Shown piece after piece: positions 34,319-43,280 of a stretch of 64,000 nt of DNA. The notes below the pieces were generated by a model. It did not search any database. It saw nothing but the letters and a program-made list of their open reading frames with translations, and was not told the origin of the DNA. Positions within the stretch are counted from its first letter, which is position 1, and the number at the start of each line of letters is the position of its first letter. The translations under genes and the position numbers were made by a program. Where the stretch lies: the NCBI GenBank assembly GCA_947497755.1, contig CANMHT010000004.1:1-64000 (forward strand), written 5' to 3'. Source of the DNA: an uncultured Polaribacter sp. (GTDB lineage Bacteria; Bacteroidota; Bacteroidia; Flavobacteriales; Flavobacteriaceae).

Positions 34319-35266
34319 TTACTTATCTTTTTCTAAAATATCTGGTCTAAAATCGTTCATCATGTTTTCGTCTTTAGATTTTGCGTGCTTGTAGCCAGAT
34401 TTCCACCATTTACGCATTAAATCTTTATCAAATATAAGAGAGTTGGTTGTTAAAACAGTTGGTGTATAATAGAGGTTTAACTGTACATCATTCTGTTTTG
34501 CAGATAGTTTTCCAATAGTAATATTATGTCGCTCTACATGTTCTAACATAAAATGAAAAGCGTCAAACAATAAAGCATAAGGATTTTTAGCTTTTAGTCT
34601 ATTTATTTGCGTGATTTCTGTTTCTAAAATAATCACATCAACTTCTTTAGCACCGCGTTTTATAGCTTCTCTAATTGGTACCAAACAACCAAAACCACCA
34701 TCGGCATATTGACAGCCGTTTTTTTCTAACAAACTCATAAAAGGGATGTAATTACAAGAAGCCCAAATCCAATCACAAAAATCATTGTAAGTGCATTCTC
34801 TTAAGGTTTTATATTCTATTTTATTCGTAGACAAATTAGAAACAGTAACCACTACTTCTAAATCGTTACGTATAATATTAAAGAACATTTCTTCCGTTAC
34901 ATTTTGGCGAATAAGCTTTTTTAAATTTTTACTTTCTCCAAAGGTTTTTCTCCCATTAATAAAGTTCCATAAAGTATTTAAATGATTGATGCTAATCACT
35001 TTTTCTCCATGTACTTTTTTGATGACAAAAGGATTGTTGCTAAAAATAGATTTTTGATTAACGTTGGTATACAACTCTTTCAACTCATCTACTTTTCCTA
35101 ATGCTAAATGAGAAACCATTAAACTCCCAGTAGATGTCCCTATAAATAGATCATATTTCTTTTGTTGCTTTTTCAACAAATACTGGGCTACACCTCCAGC
35201 AAAAGCACCTTTGCTTCCACCACCAGAAATAACCAGCGCTTTTTTATGATAATCTATTTTGGGCAT
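34319..35266 (-). CDS. Patatin-like phospholipase
   Basis: 315 residues. The patatin Ser-Asp dyad is visible: the oxyanion segment GGGSKG (15-20), nucleophile S45 in GTSTG (43-47), and D189 in ADGGFG. No signal peptide is seen, so it is cytoplasmic unless exported by another route. Role: acyl hydrolase acting on phospholipids or related lipids. The C-terminal part (about 215-315) is family-typical. It is cotranscribed with the small exported protein gene downstream. Confidence 0.9.
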   Translation of the reverse strand: MPKIDYHKKALVISGGGSKGAFAGGVAQYLLKKQQKKYDLFIGTSTGSLMVSHLALGKVDELKELYTNVNQKSIFSNNPFVIKKVHGEKVISINHLNTLWNFINGRKTFGESKNLKKLIRQNVTEEMFFNIIRNDLEVVVTVSNLSTNKIEYKTLRECTYNDFCDWIWASCNYIPFMSLLEKNGCQYADGGFGCLVPIREAIKRGAKEVDVIILETEITQINRLKAKNPYALLFDAFHFMLEHVERHNITIGKLSAKQNDVQLNLYYTPTVLTTNSLIFDKDLMRKWWKSGYKHAKSKDENMMNDFRPDILEKDK

Positions 35267-35443
35267 CGAATATATTTGAGGGAAGAAATTTATAAACTAT
35301 TCGCTTTTAAATCAAGCAAAATTGTAAATTAGTCGCTCTAAAATTTATTTTTTTTAATATCTAAAATAGATATGGGATAAATAAGTCAACGATAACACAC
35401 TATTAACGTATTGATTGTCTGTGAATCATAAAATTTTAAAAAG

Positions 35444-36484
35444 ATGAAAAGAACCCTTTTATTAGTTTGTTTTGCATTAAGTATTATTTCTTGTAAACAA
35501 GAATATTTAGTGAGAAGTATTGAATCTGTTACGATTCAAAAAATGGACATTGATAGCACAAGTATTAGAGCTATTTATGCAGAGAATAAAGACGAGCTAA
35601 TTTTTGCTGGTTCTCGTGGAGATATAGGACTCACTCAAGATGGAGGTAAAACTTGGCAAACTCAAGTAATAAAATACCAAGACTCTATTAGACCACATTT
35701 TAGAAGTATTGCCAAAACTTCTAAAAGTGTTTTTGCTTTATCTATTGCAAATCCGGCACTGCTTTATAAAATTAGTAACGGAAATTATGAGTTGGTATAT
35801 AAAGAAGAACATGAAAAGGTTTTTTATGATGCCATGACTTTTCTAAATGATAAAGTAGGTATTGCCATTGGAGATCCAATTGGAGGCTGTACCTCTATTA
35901 TTATGACACATGATGGAGGAAATACATGGAAAAAGATAGATTGCTCTAACTTACCAGAAGTTAATGATGGTGAGGCTTCTTTTGCAGCAAGTAACACCAA
36001 TATAGCAACTTATAAAAATAATATTTGGGTCGTTACAGGAGGAACAAAAGCAAGAGTGTTAAAATCTTCTGATAAAGGTAAAACATGGAAAATTATTGAT
36101 ACGCCAATCATTCAAGGAAATGGACCGCAAGGAATTTACTCTGTAGATTTTTACAATGATAAAATCGGAATAGTAATTGGAGGAAGTTTCTCAGAACCTG
36201 ATGGAAATATTGCAAATAAAGCAATTACCACAGATGGAGGTGAAACGTGGACATTAGTTGCTGATGGAAAGTCTCCAAATTATAAAAGTTGTGTACAATA
36301 TGTTCCTGGTACTAAAGGAAAAGAAGTAATTGCTGTAGGTAAAACAGGTGTTTCTTTTTCTAATGATGGCGGAAGAACTTGGAAAGATATTAGCTCTGAT
36401 GGCTACTATGCAATTCAGTTTGTAGATAATAATACTGCTTGGTTATCTGGACATCAAAAAATTGGAAAATTAATCTTAAAGTAA
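35444..36484 (+). CDS. YCF48-like beta-propeller lipoprotein
   Basis: 346 residues. Lipobox Cys17 (LSIISC). At least five Asp-box (BNR) turns are spread through the chain: TQDGGKTW, THDGGNTW, SSDKGKTW, TTDGGETW and SNDGGRTW, diagnostic of a seven-bladed propeller as in YCF48/sialidase-fold proteins. No sialidase active-site arginines are apparent. In non-photosynthetic Bacteroidota such proteins are often annotated as oxidoreductases, without evidence I know of. It is followed 14 bp later by another lipoprotein gene. Confidence 0.8.
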   Translation: MKRTLLLVCFALSIISCKQEYLVRSIESVTIQKMDIDSTSIRAIYAENKDELIFAGSRGDIGLTQDGGKTWQTQVIKYQDSIRPHFRSIAKTSKSVFALSIANPALLYKISNGNYELVYKEEHEKVFYDAMTFLNDKVGIAIGDPIGGCTSIIMTHDGGNTWKKIDCSNLPEVNDGEASFAASNTNIATYKNNIWVVTGGTKARVLKSSDKGKTWKIIDTPIIQGNGPQGIYSVDFYNDKIGIVIGGSFSEPDGNIANKAITTDGGETWTLVADGKSPNYKSCVQYVPGTKGKEVIAVGKTGVSFSNDGGRTWKDISSDGYYAIQFVDNNTAWLSGHQKIGKLILK

Positions 36485-36498
36485 TTTTCAATTAGAAA

Positions 36499-37062
36499 AT
36501 GAAATCATTTTTTTCGATTGTTGTTATCGCTTTTTTATTGGTTGCTTGTAATAGTAAGACTATACTAGAAAAAGAATTCTCTTGCAATGCTACTACAGTT
36601 CCTAATGCAGAAAACGTTACTGACATTAAAAAACTATTTACAGTAAACATTCCTGCACATTGGAAAACCAATTTGTTTTATGACAACATGCAATCCTCTA
36701 TTTATGCTGCTGATACAACGAAGCAATTAACAGAATCTGTTTTAGTAGATGTTACTCAGGTTAAAAGTGCTTATGTTTTTGATAAGCAATTTAAAGATCA
36801 ATTAACACAAAACGATGCTAAATTGAATTTAAATAGTGAAAAACAATCGCAATTTCAATTTAAAAACAAACCTGCCTTCTACTCTATTTCTAAAGGAATG
36901 AAGGGAGATTTTTCATATCAAATTTTAAATATATTTATTCAGCAAAACAGTAATAGTTCTTATCATTTAAAAACAGAAGTGTATGGTGATACAGCTGTTA
37001 AAAAACGTCTTTGCAACGGAATAGCTATTCTTAATTCAATTCAAATACATGAAATTCAATAA
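36499..37062 (+). CDS. Lipoprotein of unknown function
   Basis: 187 residues. Lipobox Cys17 (LLVAC). The mature part has a PsbP-like look ([27 protein letters not shown], a C-terminal [11 protein letters not shown]), a fold common for small envelope proteins, but this is weak evidence. The stop overlaps the pepT start by 14 bp. Together with the propeller gene upstream it forms a three-gene run into pepT. Confidence 0.6.
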   Translation: MKSFFSIVVIAFLLVACNSKTILEKEFSCNATTVPNAENVTDIKKLFTVNIPAHWKTNLFYDNMQSSIYAADTTKQLTESVLVDVTQVKSAYVFDKQFKDQLTQNDAKLNLNSEKQSQFQFKNKPAFYSISKGMKGDFSYQILNIFIQQNSNSSYHLKTEVYGDTAVKKRLCNGIAILNSIQIHEIQ

Positions 37063-38293
37063 ACAACATATCATTGATAGATTTGTAAGTTATGTTACTA
37101 TAGATACAGAATCAGATCCAACAAATCCTGCTTTTCCTAGTACCGAAAAACAATGGGATTTGGCTAAAATTTTAGCAAAAGAATTAGAAGATATCGGAAT
37201 GAGTGATGTTACTTTAGATGAGCATTGTTACATCATGGCAACTTTACCTAGTAACCTAGATTACGAAGTGCCAACTATTGGTTTTGTTGCTCATATAGAT
37301 ACCAGTCCAGATTTTACTGGTGCTAACGTAAAGCCACAAATTCACGAAAACTACGATGGTAAAGACATTGTTTTAAATGCTGCAGAAAATATCATTTTGT
37401 CACCTAATTATTTTGAAGATTTACTACAATATAAAGGACAAACGATTATAACAACTGATGGAACAACTCTTTTAGGTGCTGATGATAAAGCCGGTGTTAC
37501 CGAGATTGTTTCTGCGATGGAGTATTTAATCAATCATCCAGAAATAAAGCATGGAAAGATACGTATTTGCTTTACTCCTGATGAAGAAGTTGGTAAAGGT
37601 GCTCATTTATTCGATGTAGATAAATTTGGAGCTCAATGGGCTTATACAATGGATGGTAGCCAAATTGGTGAATTAGAATATGAAAACTTTAATGCTGCTG
37701 GTGCTAAAGTTACCATAGAAGGAAAAATTGTACATCCAGGGTATGCAAAAGGAAAAATGATTAATTCAATGTTAATTGCTAATGAGTTTATTAGTGCATT
37801 ACCAAAAGAAGAAGTGCCAGAAAGAACAACTGGATATGAAGGCTTTTTTCACTTACATGACATGCATGGTACTGTTGAGAAAACAACCTTAGAATACATC
37901 ATTAGAGATCATGATATGGAGTTGTTTTTAAAACGTAAATCTGATTTTGAAAACATTGCTACAACAATTAATCAAAATCTAGAAAAAGAATTGATTACGG
38001 TAGAAATTAAAGATCAGTATTACAATATGAAAGAAAAGGTAACGCCTGTTATGTATATTGTTGATATTGCAGAAGAAGCAATGAAAGATTTAGGTATTCA
38101 ACCATTAATTAAAGCCATACGTGGTGGAACTGATGGTTCTCAGTTATCTTATAAAGGATTGCCTTGTCCAAATATTTTTGCTGGTGGACATAATTTTCAT
38201 GGACGTTATGAATATGTGCCAGTTGAATCTATGATAAAAGCTTCCGAAGTGATTGTTACCATAGCACAAAAAGTAGCTCAAAAATTCAAATAA
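37049..38293 (+). CDS. pepT: Peptidase T (tripeptide aminopeptidase)
   Basis: 414 residues, usual length for M20B PepT. Metal-site motifs: [10 protein letters not shown] (zinc His and the conserved Asp), LLGADDKAG (bridging Asp), and [12 protein letters not shown] (catalytic Glu pair), then [11 protein letters not shown] and [12 protein letters not shown] near the end. Reaction: removal of the N-terminal residue from tripeptides in the cytoplasm, with two zinc ions. The ATG lies inside the previous lipoprotein gene. A later internal start would lose the conserved N-terminal helix. Confidence 0.95.
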   Translation: MKFNKQHIIDRFVSYVTIDTESDPTNPAFPSTEKQWDLAKILAKELEDIGMSDVTLDEHCYIMATLPSNLDYEVPTIGFVAHIDTSPDFTGANVKPQIHENYDGKDIVLNAAENIILSPNYFEDLLQYKGQTIITTDGTTLLGADDKAGVTEIVSAMEYLINHPEIKHGKIRICFTPDEEVGKGAHLFDVDKFGAQWAYTMDGSQIGELEYENFNAAGAKVTIEGKIVHPGYAKGKMINSMLIANEFISALPKEEVPERTTGYEGFFHLHDMHGTVEKTTLEYIIRDHDMELFLKRKSDFENIATTINQNLEKELITVEIKDQYYNMKEKVTPVMYIVDIAEEAMKDLGIQPLIKAIRGGTDGSQLSYKGLPCPNIFAGGHNFHGRYEYVPVESMIKASEVIVTIAQKVAQKFK

Positions 38294-38353
38294 TACAATT
38301 TTAAACAATTTGTTTTAATTTTTAATTTTTTATATAAAATTTAAACAATTAGA

Positions 38354-38361
38354 TACATTTG
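38354..38361 (+). promoter_or_regulatory. -7 box TACATTTG of lysA
   Basis: A perfect TAnnTTTG element 24 bp before the lysA ATG (38386). A longer lysA frame would start at a TTG (38359) inside this box, which argues for the ATG. No TTG lies at -33. Confidence 0.5.
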
Positions 38362-38385
38362 TTGCCCAATTTAGAAATAGAAAAA

Positions 38386-39594
38386 ATGAATAACGAAATT
38401 TTATTATCGCTAGCAGAAAAATACGGAAGTCCGTTGTATGTTTACGACACAGAAAAAATTACTTCTCAATTTAACAGATTAACCAACGCTTTTAAAAAGG
38501 TGAAACAGGTAAAGTTGAATTATGCTACAAAAGCGTTATCAAATATCAACATTTTAAAAGTTTTTAATCAGTTAGGTTCTGGATTAGATACAGTTTCTAT
38601 TCAAGAAGTAAAACTAGGATTGGCTGCTGGTTTCTTACCTGAAGACATCATTTTTACGCCAAATGGTGTTTCTTTAGAAGAAATAGAAGAAGTAGCAAAA
38701 CTAGGTGTGCAGATTAATATAGATAACTTATCTATTTTAGAATTGTTTGGACAAAAACACCCTACTACTCCTGTCTGTATTCGAATCAATCCACATGTAA
38801 TGGCAGGTGGTAATAGTAAAATTTCTGTTGGACATATCGATTCTAAATTCGGAATATCAATTTACCAAGTGCCGCATATCAAACGTGTGGTAGAAAATAC
38901 GGGAATGTGTATTAATGGAATTCATATGCATACTGGATCAGATATTTTAGATATCGATACTTTTATTCGAGCTACCGAAATTCTTTTTGATGTGGCTAGT
39001 CAATTTGAAAACTTAGACTTTATAGATTTCGGAAGTGGATTTAAAGTCCCTTATAAAGAAGGAGATATTGCTACAGATATTGAACAATTAGGAAAACAAC
39101 TTACCAAAAGGTTCAACCAATTTTGTAAAGATTATGGTAAAGAATTAACTCTAATGTTTGAACCAGGAAAGTTTTTAGTTAGTGAATCTGGTTATTTTTT
39201 AGCTAAAGTAAATGTAATTAAACAAACTACATCTACTGTTTTTGCTGGGGTTGATAGTGGTTTTAATCATTTAGTAAGACCTATGATGTATGATTCTTAT
39301 CATCATATCACTAACATTTCAAACCCTAAAGGAAGAGAACGTTATTATTCTGTGGTAGGATATATTTGTGAAACAGATACGTTTGGAACTAACAGAAGAA
39401 TTAATGAAATTACAGAAGGAGATATCTTATGTTTTAACAATGCAGGAGCTTATTGTTTTTCAATGGCATCCAATTACAATTCTAGATACAAACCTGCAGA
39501 AGTAATGCTACATAATGGTGTAGATTACCTAATTAGAAAAAGAGATACTTTTGAAGATATTCTAAAAAATCAACAAATTATTGAGTTATCTTAA
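38386..39594 (+). CDS. lysA: Diaminopimelate decarboxylase
   Basis: 402 residues from ATG 38386. The upstream TTG at 38359 in the same frame is rejected because it falls in the promoter box. Fold-III PLP enzyme: the PLP lysine is in LNYATKALSN, followed by GIHMHTGSD, IDFGSGF, MFEPGKFLVS and the C-terminal CETDTFGTNR motif that supplies the active-site Cys. Reaction: meso-diaminopimelate to L-lysine plus CO2, the last step of lysine synthesis. It precedes the threonine operon, a sensible aspartate-family grouping, but a terminator separates the two. Confidence 0.95.
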   Translation: MNNEILLSLAEKYGSPLYVYDTEKITSQFNRLTNAFKKVKQVKLNYATKALSNINILKVFNQLGSGLDTVSIQEVKLGLAAGFLPEDIIFTPNGVSLEEIEEVAKLGVQINIDNLSILELFGQKHPTTPVCIRINPHVMAGGNSKISVGHIDSKFGISIYQVPHIKRVVENTGMCINGIHMHTGSDILDIDTFIRATEILFDVASQFENLDFIDFGSGFKVPYKEGDIATDIEQLGKQLTKRFNQFCKDYGKELTLMFEPGKFLVSESGYFLAKVNVIKQTTSTVFAGVDSGFNHLVRPMMYDSYHHITNISNPKGRERYYSVVGYICETDTFGTNRRINEITEGDILCFNNAGAYCFSMASNYNSRYKPAEVMLHNGVDYLIRKRDTFEDILKNQQIIELS

Positions 39595-39598
39595 ACTT

Positions 39599-39645
39599 AA
39601 AGTGGATTTTTAAAAATTACTATTAAAAATCCACTTTATTTTTTG
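39599..39645 (+). terminator. Terminator of lysA
   Basis: A 15-bp perfect stem (39599-39613 with 39623-39637) and a 9-nt loop, followed by a T-rich stretch. The T run overlaps the -33 TTG of the next promoter. Confidence 0.85.
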
Positions 39646-39671
39646 TCATTTCAAAATATAACATACATTTG
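39643..39671 (+). promoter_or_regulatory. Promoter of the threonine operon leader
   Basis: TTG (39643-39645), 18-bp spacer, TACATTTG (39664-39671). The leader peptide ATG follows only 4 nt after the -7 box, so the mRNA is predicted to be nearly leaderless. Confidence 0.7.
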
Positions 39672-39675
39672 TAGC

Positions 39676-39783
39676 ATGAATACTACAAAAGCAATAGCAA
39701 TTTCTACGACCACTACTTCTGTAGAGGCTTTTGCTATGTTTGTTATTCTTACCATCACTACCATCATTACGATTACCCTTTAG
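39676..39783 (+). CDS. thrL: Threonine operon leader peptide (35 aa)
   Basis: A 35-codon frame, ATG 39676 to TAG 39781, just downstream of a consensus promoter and 106 bp before thrA. It contains 11 Thr and 7 Ile, including runs STTTTS (residues 10-15) and TITTIITITL at the C-terminus. This composition is that of attenuator leader peptides sensing charged tRNA-Thr and tRNA-Ile (compare E. coli thrL, known to control thrABC). The sequence is not homologous in order, but the logic is the same. The symbol is by analogy. It is followed by a hairpin candidate at 39816-39851. Confidence 0.8.
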   Translation: MNTTKAIAISTTTTSVEAFAMFVILTITTIITITL

Positions 39784-39815
39784 GGGTATATTTTAGCACA
39801 TATTATCATAGGTTA

Positions 39816-39866
39816 TATTTATTGTTTTGTAAAAACAAAACGAGATAAATAGCAATACATTTTTTT
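39816..39866 (+). promoter_or_regulatory. Attenuator hairpin candidate before thrA
   Basis: Inverted repeat: TATTTAT (39816-39822) pairs with ATAAATA (39845-39851), and GTTTTGT (39824-39830) pairs with ACAAAAC (39835-39841), with a small internal loop and an AAAA loop. Seven T residues follow after 8 nt (39860-39866). It could act as a transcription terminator, though the stem-to-T gap is longer than ideal, or as a block to thrA translation (ATG at 39890). I did not identify a clear antiterminator stem. Confidence 0.5.
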
Positions 39867-39889
39867 CCAATTATTTTATCATTTATAAA

Positions 39890-42331
39890 ATGAAAGTTTT
39901 AAAATTTGGAGGTTCTTCTGTGGCTAATGCAGACTCCATACAAAAAGTAGTATCTATAATTAAAGAAGTTTCAAGCGAACAAAAAATAGCAGTAGTTGTT
40001 TCTGCTTTTGGTAAAACAACTGATAATTTGCTGCGTGCAGCTAGCTTTGCCATACAAAATAAAGCATATCATGAATTGTTGAACTCTATTGAAAATCATC
40101 ATATTGAGGTAGTTAAAGAGCTTATTCCTATTCACCAACAAAGTGCGCTTATTAGTAGTGTTAAAAAGATATTTAACAACTTAGAAGTTTTATTAGAAAG
40201 CTGTCATCAATTAGAAGAATTAACTCCGAAAACACTAGCAAAAATAGTAGGTCAAGGAGAATTACTTTCCTCTTTTATTATAGCTAAAGCAGCTGAAATT
40301 TCTGGTTTAAATGCATTGTATAAAGATAGTAGAGCGCTAATTGTAGCCAATGGAAGCTATCAAAATGCTACTGTGAATTTTGAATTAACCAATAATAATT
40401 GTACTGATTATTTTAATAATACATCTGCACAAATAACCGTTTTACCAGGGTTTATTGCAGCTACTACAGATAATGTTATGACAACGTTAGGTCGTGGAGG
40501 ATCTGATTATTCTGCAGCCATTTATGCAGCAGCTTTATCTGCAAAAGAATTACAAATATGGACGGATGTTAGTGGTATGTTTACAGCAAATCCAAGCATT
40601 GTTAAACAAGCGTTTCCTATAGCCCAAATTTCATATCAAGAAGCGATGGAATTGTCACATTTTGGAGCCAAAGTAATTTATCCACCAACCATACAGCCAG
40701 TCCTCGAAAAAGAGATTCCTATTGTAATTAAAAACACCTTCTCTCCTACTGATAATGGTACAATAATTACTAAAAAAAGTGCTGCTAATAAACCTGTAAA
40801 AGGAATAAGTTATATTGATAGAATTTCTTTATTAACTCTAGAAGGAAGCGGAATGATTGGCGTCCCTGGTTTTTCTAAAAGATTGTTTGAAACGTTATCA
40901 GCAAAAAACATAAATATTGTACTTATTACACAAGCTTCATCAGAACATTCTATCTGTATTGGTATCTATTCTGATGATGTTGATATTGCTACAAAAGCGA
41001 TCAATACCACTTTTGAAATTGAAATTAATCAACGAAAAGTGCAACCAGTTCTTGTAGAATCTGATTTGGCAATTTTAGCTTTAGTTGGAGATAACATGAA
41101 GAGTCACCAAGGCTTAAGCGGAAAAATGTTTAGTGCTTTAGGGAAAAATAATGTAAATATTAGAGCAATTGCTCAAGGTGCATCTGAGAAAAATATATCT
41201 GCAGTTGTCAATAAATCTGATGCAAAAAAAGCTCTAAACACATTACATGAACGGTTTTTCGAAAAGCAATTAAAACAATTAAACTTATTTGTTACTGGTG
41301 TAGGAAATGTAGGTGAACGCTTTTTAAGTCAACTACAACAACAGCAAAACTACTTAAAAGAGCAGCTACAGTTAAACTTAAGAGTGATTGGAATCTCAAA
41401 TTCTAAAAAAATGTATTTTGATGAAAATGGTATTGATTTATCAAATTGGAACGAACAATTGTTACAAGGAGAAGCTTCTGGTTTAGAATTGTTTTTAGAT
41501 AAGATTACTCAATTAAATTTGCGTAATAGCGTGTTTATTGATAATACAGCCAATGAGCAAGTTGCGAATATGTATGAAAAATACCTGAAGAAAAGTATAG
41601 CTGTTGTTACTTGTAATAAAATTGCTTGTGCATCCAATTTAGAAAACTATAAAACATTAAAAAGAGTAGCTAAAAAATACAATGCTTCTTTTTTATTTGA
41701 AACCAATGTTGGTGCTGGACTCCCAATTATTGATACATTAAAAAGCTTAATTGCTTCTGGTGATCGAGTACACAAGATTCAAGCCGTATTATCTGGAAGT
41801 TTAAATTATATATTTAATAATTTTAATGACAAAACTACTTTCCATGATGTAGTAAAAGCAGCACAAGATGAAGGTTATACAGAACCTGATCCAACGATTG
41901 ATTTAAGCGGAATTGATGTGGCACGTAAAATTTTAATTTTAGCTAGAGAAAGCGGATTTGAACTAGAATTAACTGATATTGAAAATAAAGCTTTTTTACC
42001 TGAAGATAGTTTGCGTACAAACTCTAATGAAGATTTTTATCAATCATTAGTTACTAATGAAGCGCATTTTCAGCATTTATTTAAGCAAGCAAACGATACG
42101 AACTCTCGTTTAAAATATGTTGCTGAATTTACAAATGGAAAAGCAACAGTTGGTTTACAACATATTTTACCAGAACATCCTTTTTATAATTTAGAAGGGA
42201 GCGATAATATTGTATTGTTTTTTACAGACAGATATCCTTTACAACCACTGCAAATTAAAGGAGCTGGAGCTGGTGCAGATGTAACAGCTTCTGGAATATT
42301 TGCTGATGTAATACGAATTGGAAATTTATAA
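39890..42331 (+). CDS. thrA: Bifunctional aspartokinase / homoserine dehydrogenase I
   Basis: 813 residues, close to the E. coli ThrA size. The aspartokinase part (1 to about 290) begins MKVLKFGGSSV and has GRGGSDYSA. ACT regulatory domains lie about 310-455 (two copies, with NIVLITQASSEHSI and NVNIRAIAQGASEKN). The homoserine dehydrogenase part (about 465-813) has VTGVGNVGERF, TNVGAGLPIIDTLK and GYTEPDPTIDLSGID. It catalyses the first and third steps from aspartate to threonine, in the cytoplasm, and the ACT domains are the family's feedback-inhibition site. It is first of the thrABC operon, thrB follows 2 bp later, and it is under the predicted leader-peptide control. Confidence 0.96.
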   Translation: MKVLKFGGSSVANADSIQKVVSIIKEVSSEQKIAVVVSAFGKTTDNLLRAASFAIQNKAYHELLNSIENHHIEVVKELIPIHQQSALISSVKKIFNNLEVLLESCHQLEELTPKTLAKIVGQGELLSSFIIAKAAEISGLNALYKDSRALIVANGSYQNATVNFELTNNNCTDYFNNTSAQITVLPGFIAATTDNVMTTLGRGGSDYSAAIYAAALSAKELQIWTDVSGMFTANPSIVKQAFPIAQISYQEAMELSHFGAKVIYPPTIQPVLEKEIPIVIKNTFSPTDNGTIITKKSAANKPVKGISYIDRISLLTLEGSGMIGVPGFSKRLFETLSAKNINIVLITQASSEHSICIGIYSDDVDIATKAINTTFEIEINQRKVQPVLVESDLAILALVGDNMKSHQGLSGKMFSALGKNNVNIRAIAQGASEKNISAVVNKSDAKKALNTLHERFFEKQLKQLNLFVTGVGNVGERFLSQLQQQQNYLKEQLQLNLRVIGISNSKKMYFDENGIDLSNWNEQLLQGEASGLELFLDKITQLNLRNSVFIDNTANEQVANMYEKYLKKSIAVVTCNKIACASNLENYKTLKRVAKKYNASFLFETNVGAGLPIIDTLKSLIASGDRVHKIQAVLSGSLNYIFNNFNDKTTFHDVVKAAQDEGYTEPDPTIDLSGIDVARKILILARESGFELELTDIENKAFLPEDSLRTNSNEDFYQSLVTNEAHFQHLFKQANDTNSRLKYVAEFTNGKATVGLQHILPEHPFYNLEGSDNIVLFFTDRYPLQPLQIKGAGAGADVTASGIFADVIRIGNL

Positions 42332-42333
42332 TT

Positions 42334-43257
42334 ATGAATGAGATAACACTTTTTACTCCTGCAACCATTGCTAATATTTCTTGTGGATTTGATGTTTTAG
42401 GCTTGTGTTTAGAAACAGTTGGAGATCAAATGACAATTAGAAAAACAACTTCTAAAGGAATTAAAATTACCCAAATTATTGGTCAAGATTTACCACTCGA
42501 AACTAAAAAGAATGTTGCAGGTGTAGCGGCTTTAGCACTGCTAGAAAATATAGATACCACATTAGGTTTTGAAATAGAAATCACTAAAAATATAAAACCC
42601 GGTAGCGGTATTGGAAGTTCTGCTGCTAGTGCTGCTGGTGCTGTATTTGGTATAAATAAATTGTTAGGAGAACCTTTTTCTAAACAAGAATTAGTAGCTT
42701 TTGCCATGCAAGGAGAAAAGTTAGCTAGTGGTAGTGCACATGCAGATAATGTTGCTCCTGCCCTTCTTGGTGGCTTTACTTTAATTAGAAGTTATCATCC
42801 ATTAGACATTATTAAGCTCGAAACTCCAAAAGAATTATATGCAACAGTTATACATCCGCAAATAGAATTAAAAACAGCGGATGCTAGAGCAGTTTTAAAG
42901 AAAAAAGTTTCTTTAAAAGAAACAGTTGTTCAATTAGGTAATCTTGGTGGACTCATTAGTGGTTTGTATACCAGTGACTATAATTTAATTGGACGCTCTT
43001 TACATGACGAGATTGTAGAACCTTCTCGTGCTATTTTAATACCTGAATTTGAAAATGTGATTTACAATGCCAAAAGAGCAGGTGCATTAGGTGGTGGAAT
43101 TTCAGGTTCTGGCCCGTCAATTTTTGCATTAAGTAAAGGAAAGGAAGCAGCAAATCAGGTAGCAAAAGCCATGGCAAAAACCTATGCTCATTTAGCCATA
43201 GATTTTGATGTTCATGTATCTCAAATAAATACTGAAGGCATCAAAATTATATCATAA
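42334..43257 (+). CDS. thrB: Homoserine kinase
   Basis: 307 residues, GHMP kinase fold. The ATP-binding loop PGSGIGSSAASAAGA (about 89-103) is intact. ATIANISCGFDVLG at the start and GGGISGSGPSIFAL near residue 250 match ThrB. Reaction: ATP phosphorylation of homoserine to O-phosphohomoserine. Two bases separate it from thrA and 23 bp from thrC, so it is a single operon. Confidence 0.95.
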   Translation: MNEITLFTPATIANISCGFDVLGLCLETVGDQMTIRKTTSKGIKITQIIGQDLPLETKKNVAGVAALALLENIDTTLGFEIEITKNIKPGSGIGSSAASAAGAVFGINKLLGEPFSKQELVAFAMQGEKLASGSAHADNVAPALLGGFTLIRSYHPLDIIKLETPKELYATVIHPQIELKTADARAVLKKKVSLKETVVQLGNLGGLISGLYTSDYNLIGRSLHDEIVEPSRAILIPEFENVIYNAKRAGALGGGISGSGPSIFALSKGKEAANQVAKAMAKTYAHLAIDFDVHVSQINTEGIKIIS

Positions 43258-43280
43258 ACTAATCAATAAAAACAGTAAAA

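Noticed and set aside
38359..38385. N-terminal extension of lysA from a TTG start
   Set aside because: The TTG lies inside a TACATTTG promoter box; ATG 38386 matches normal LysA N-termini.
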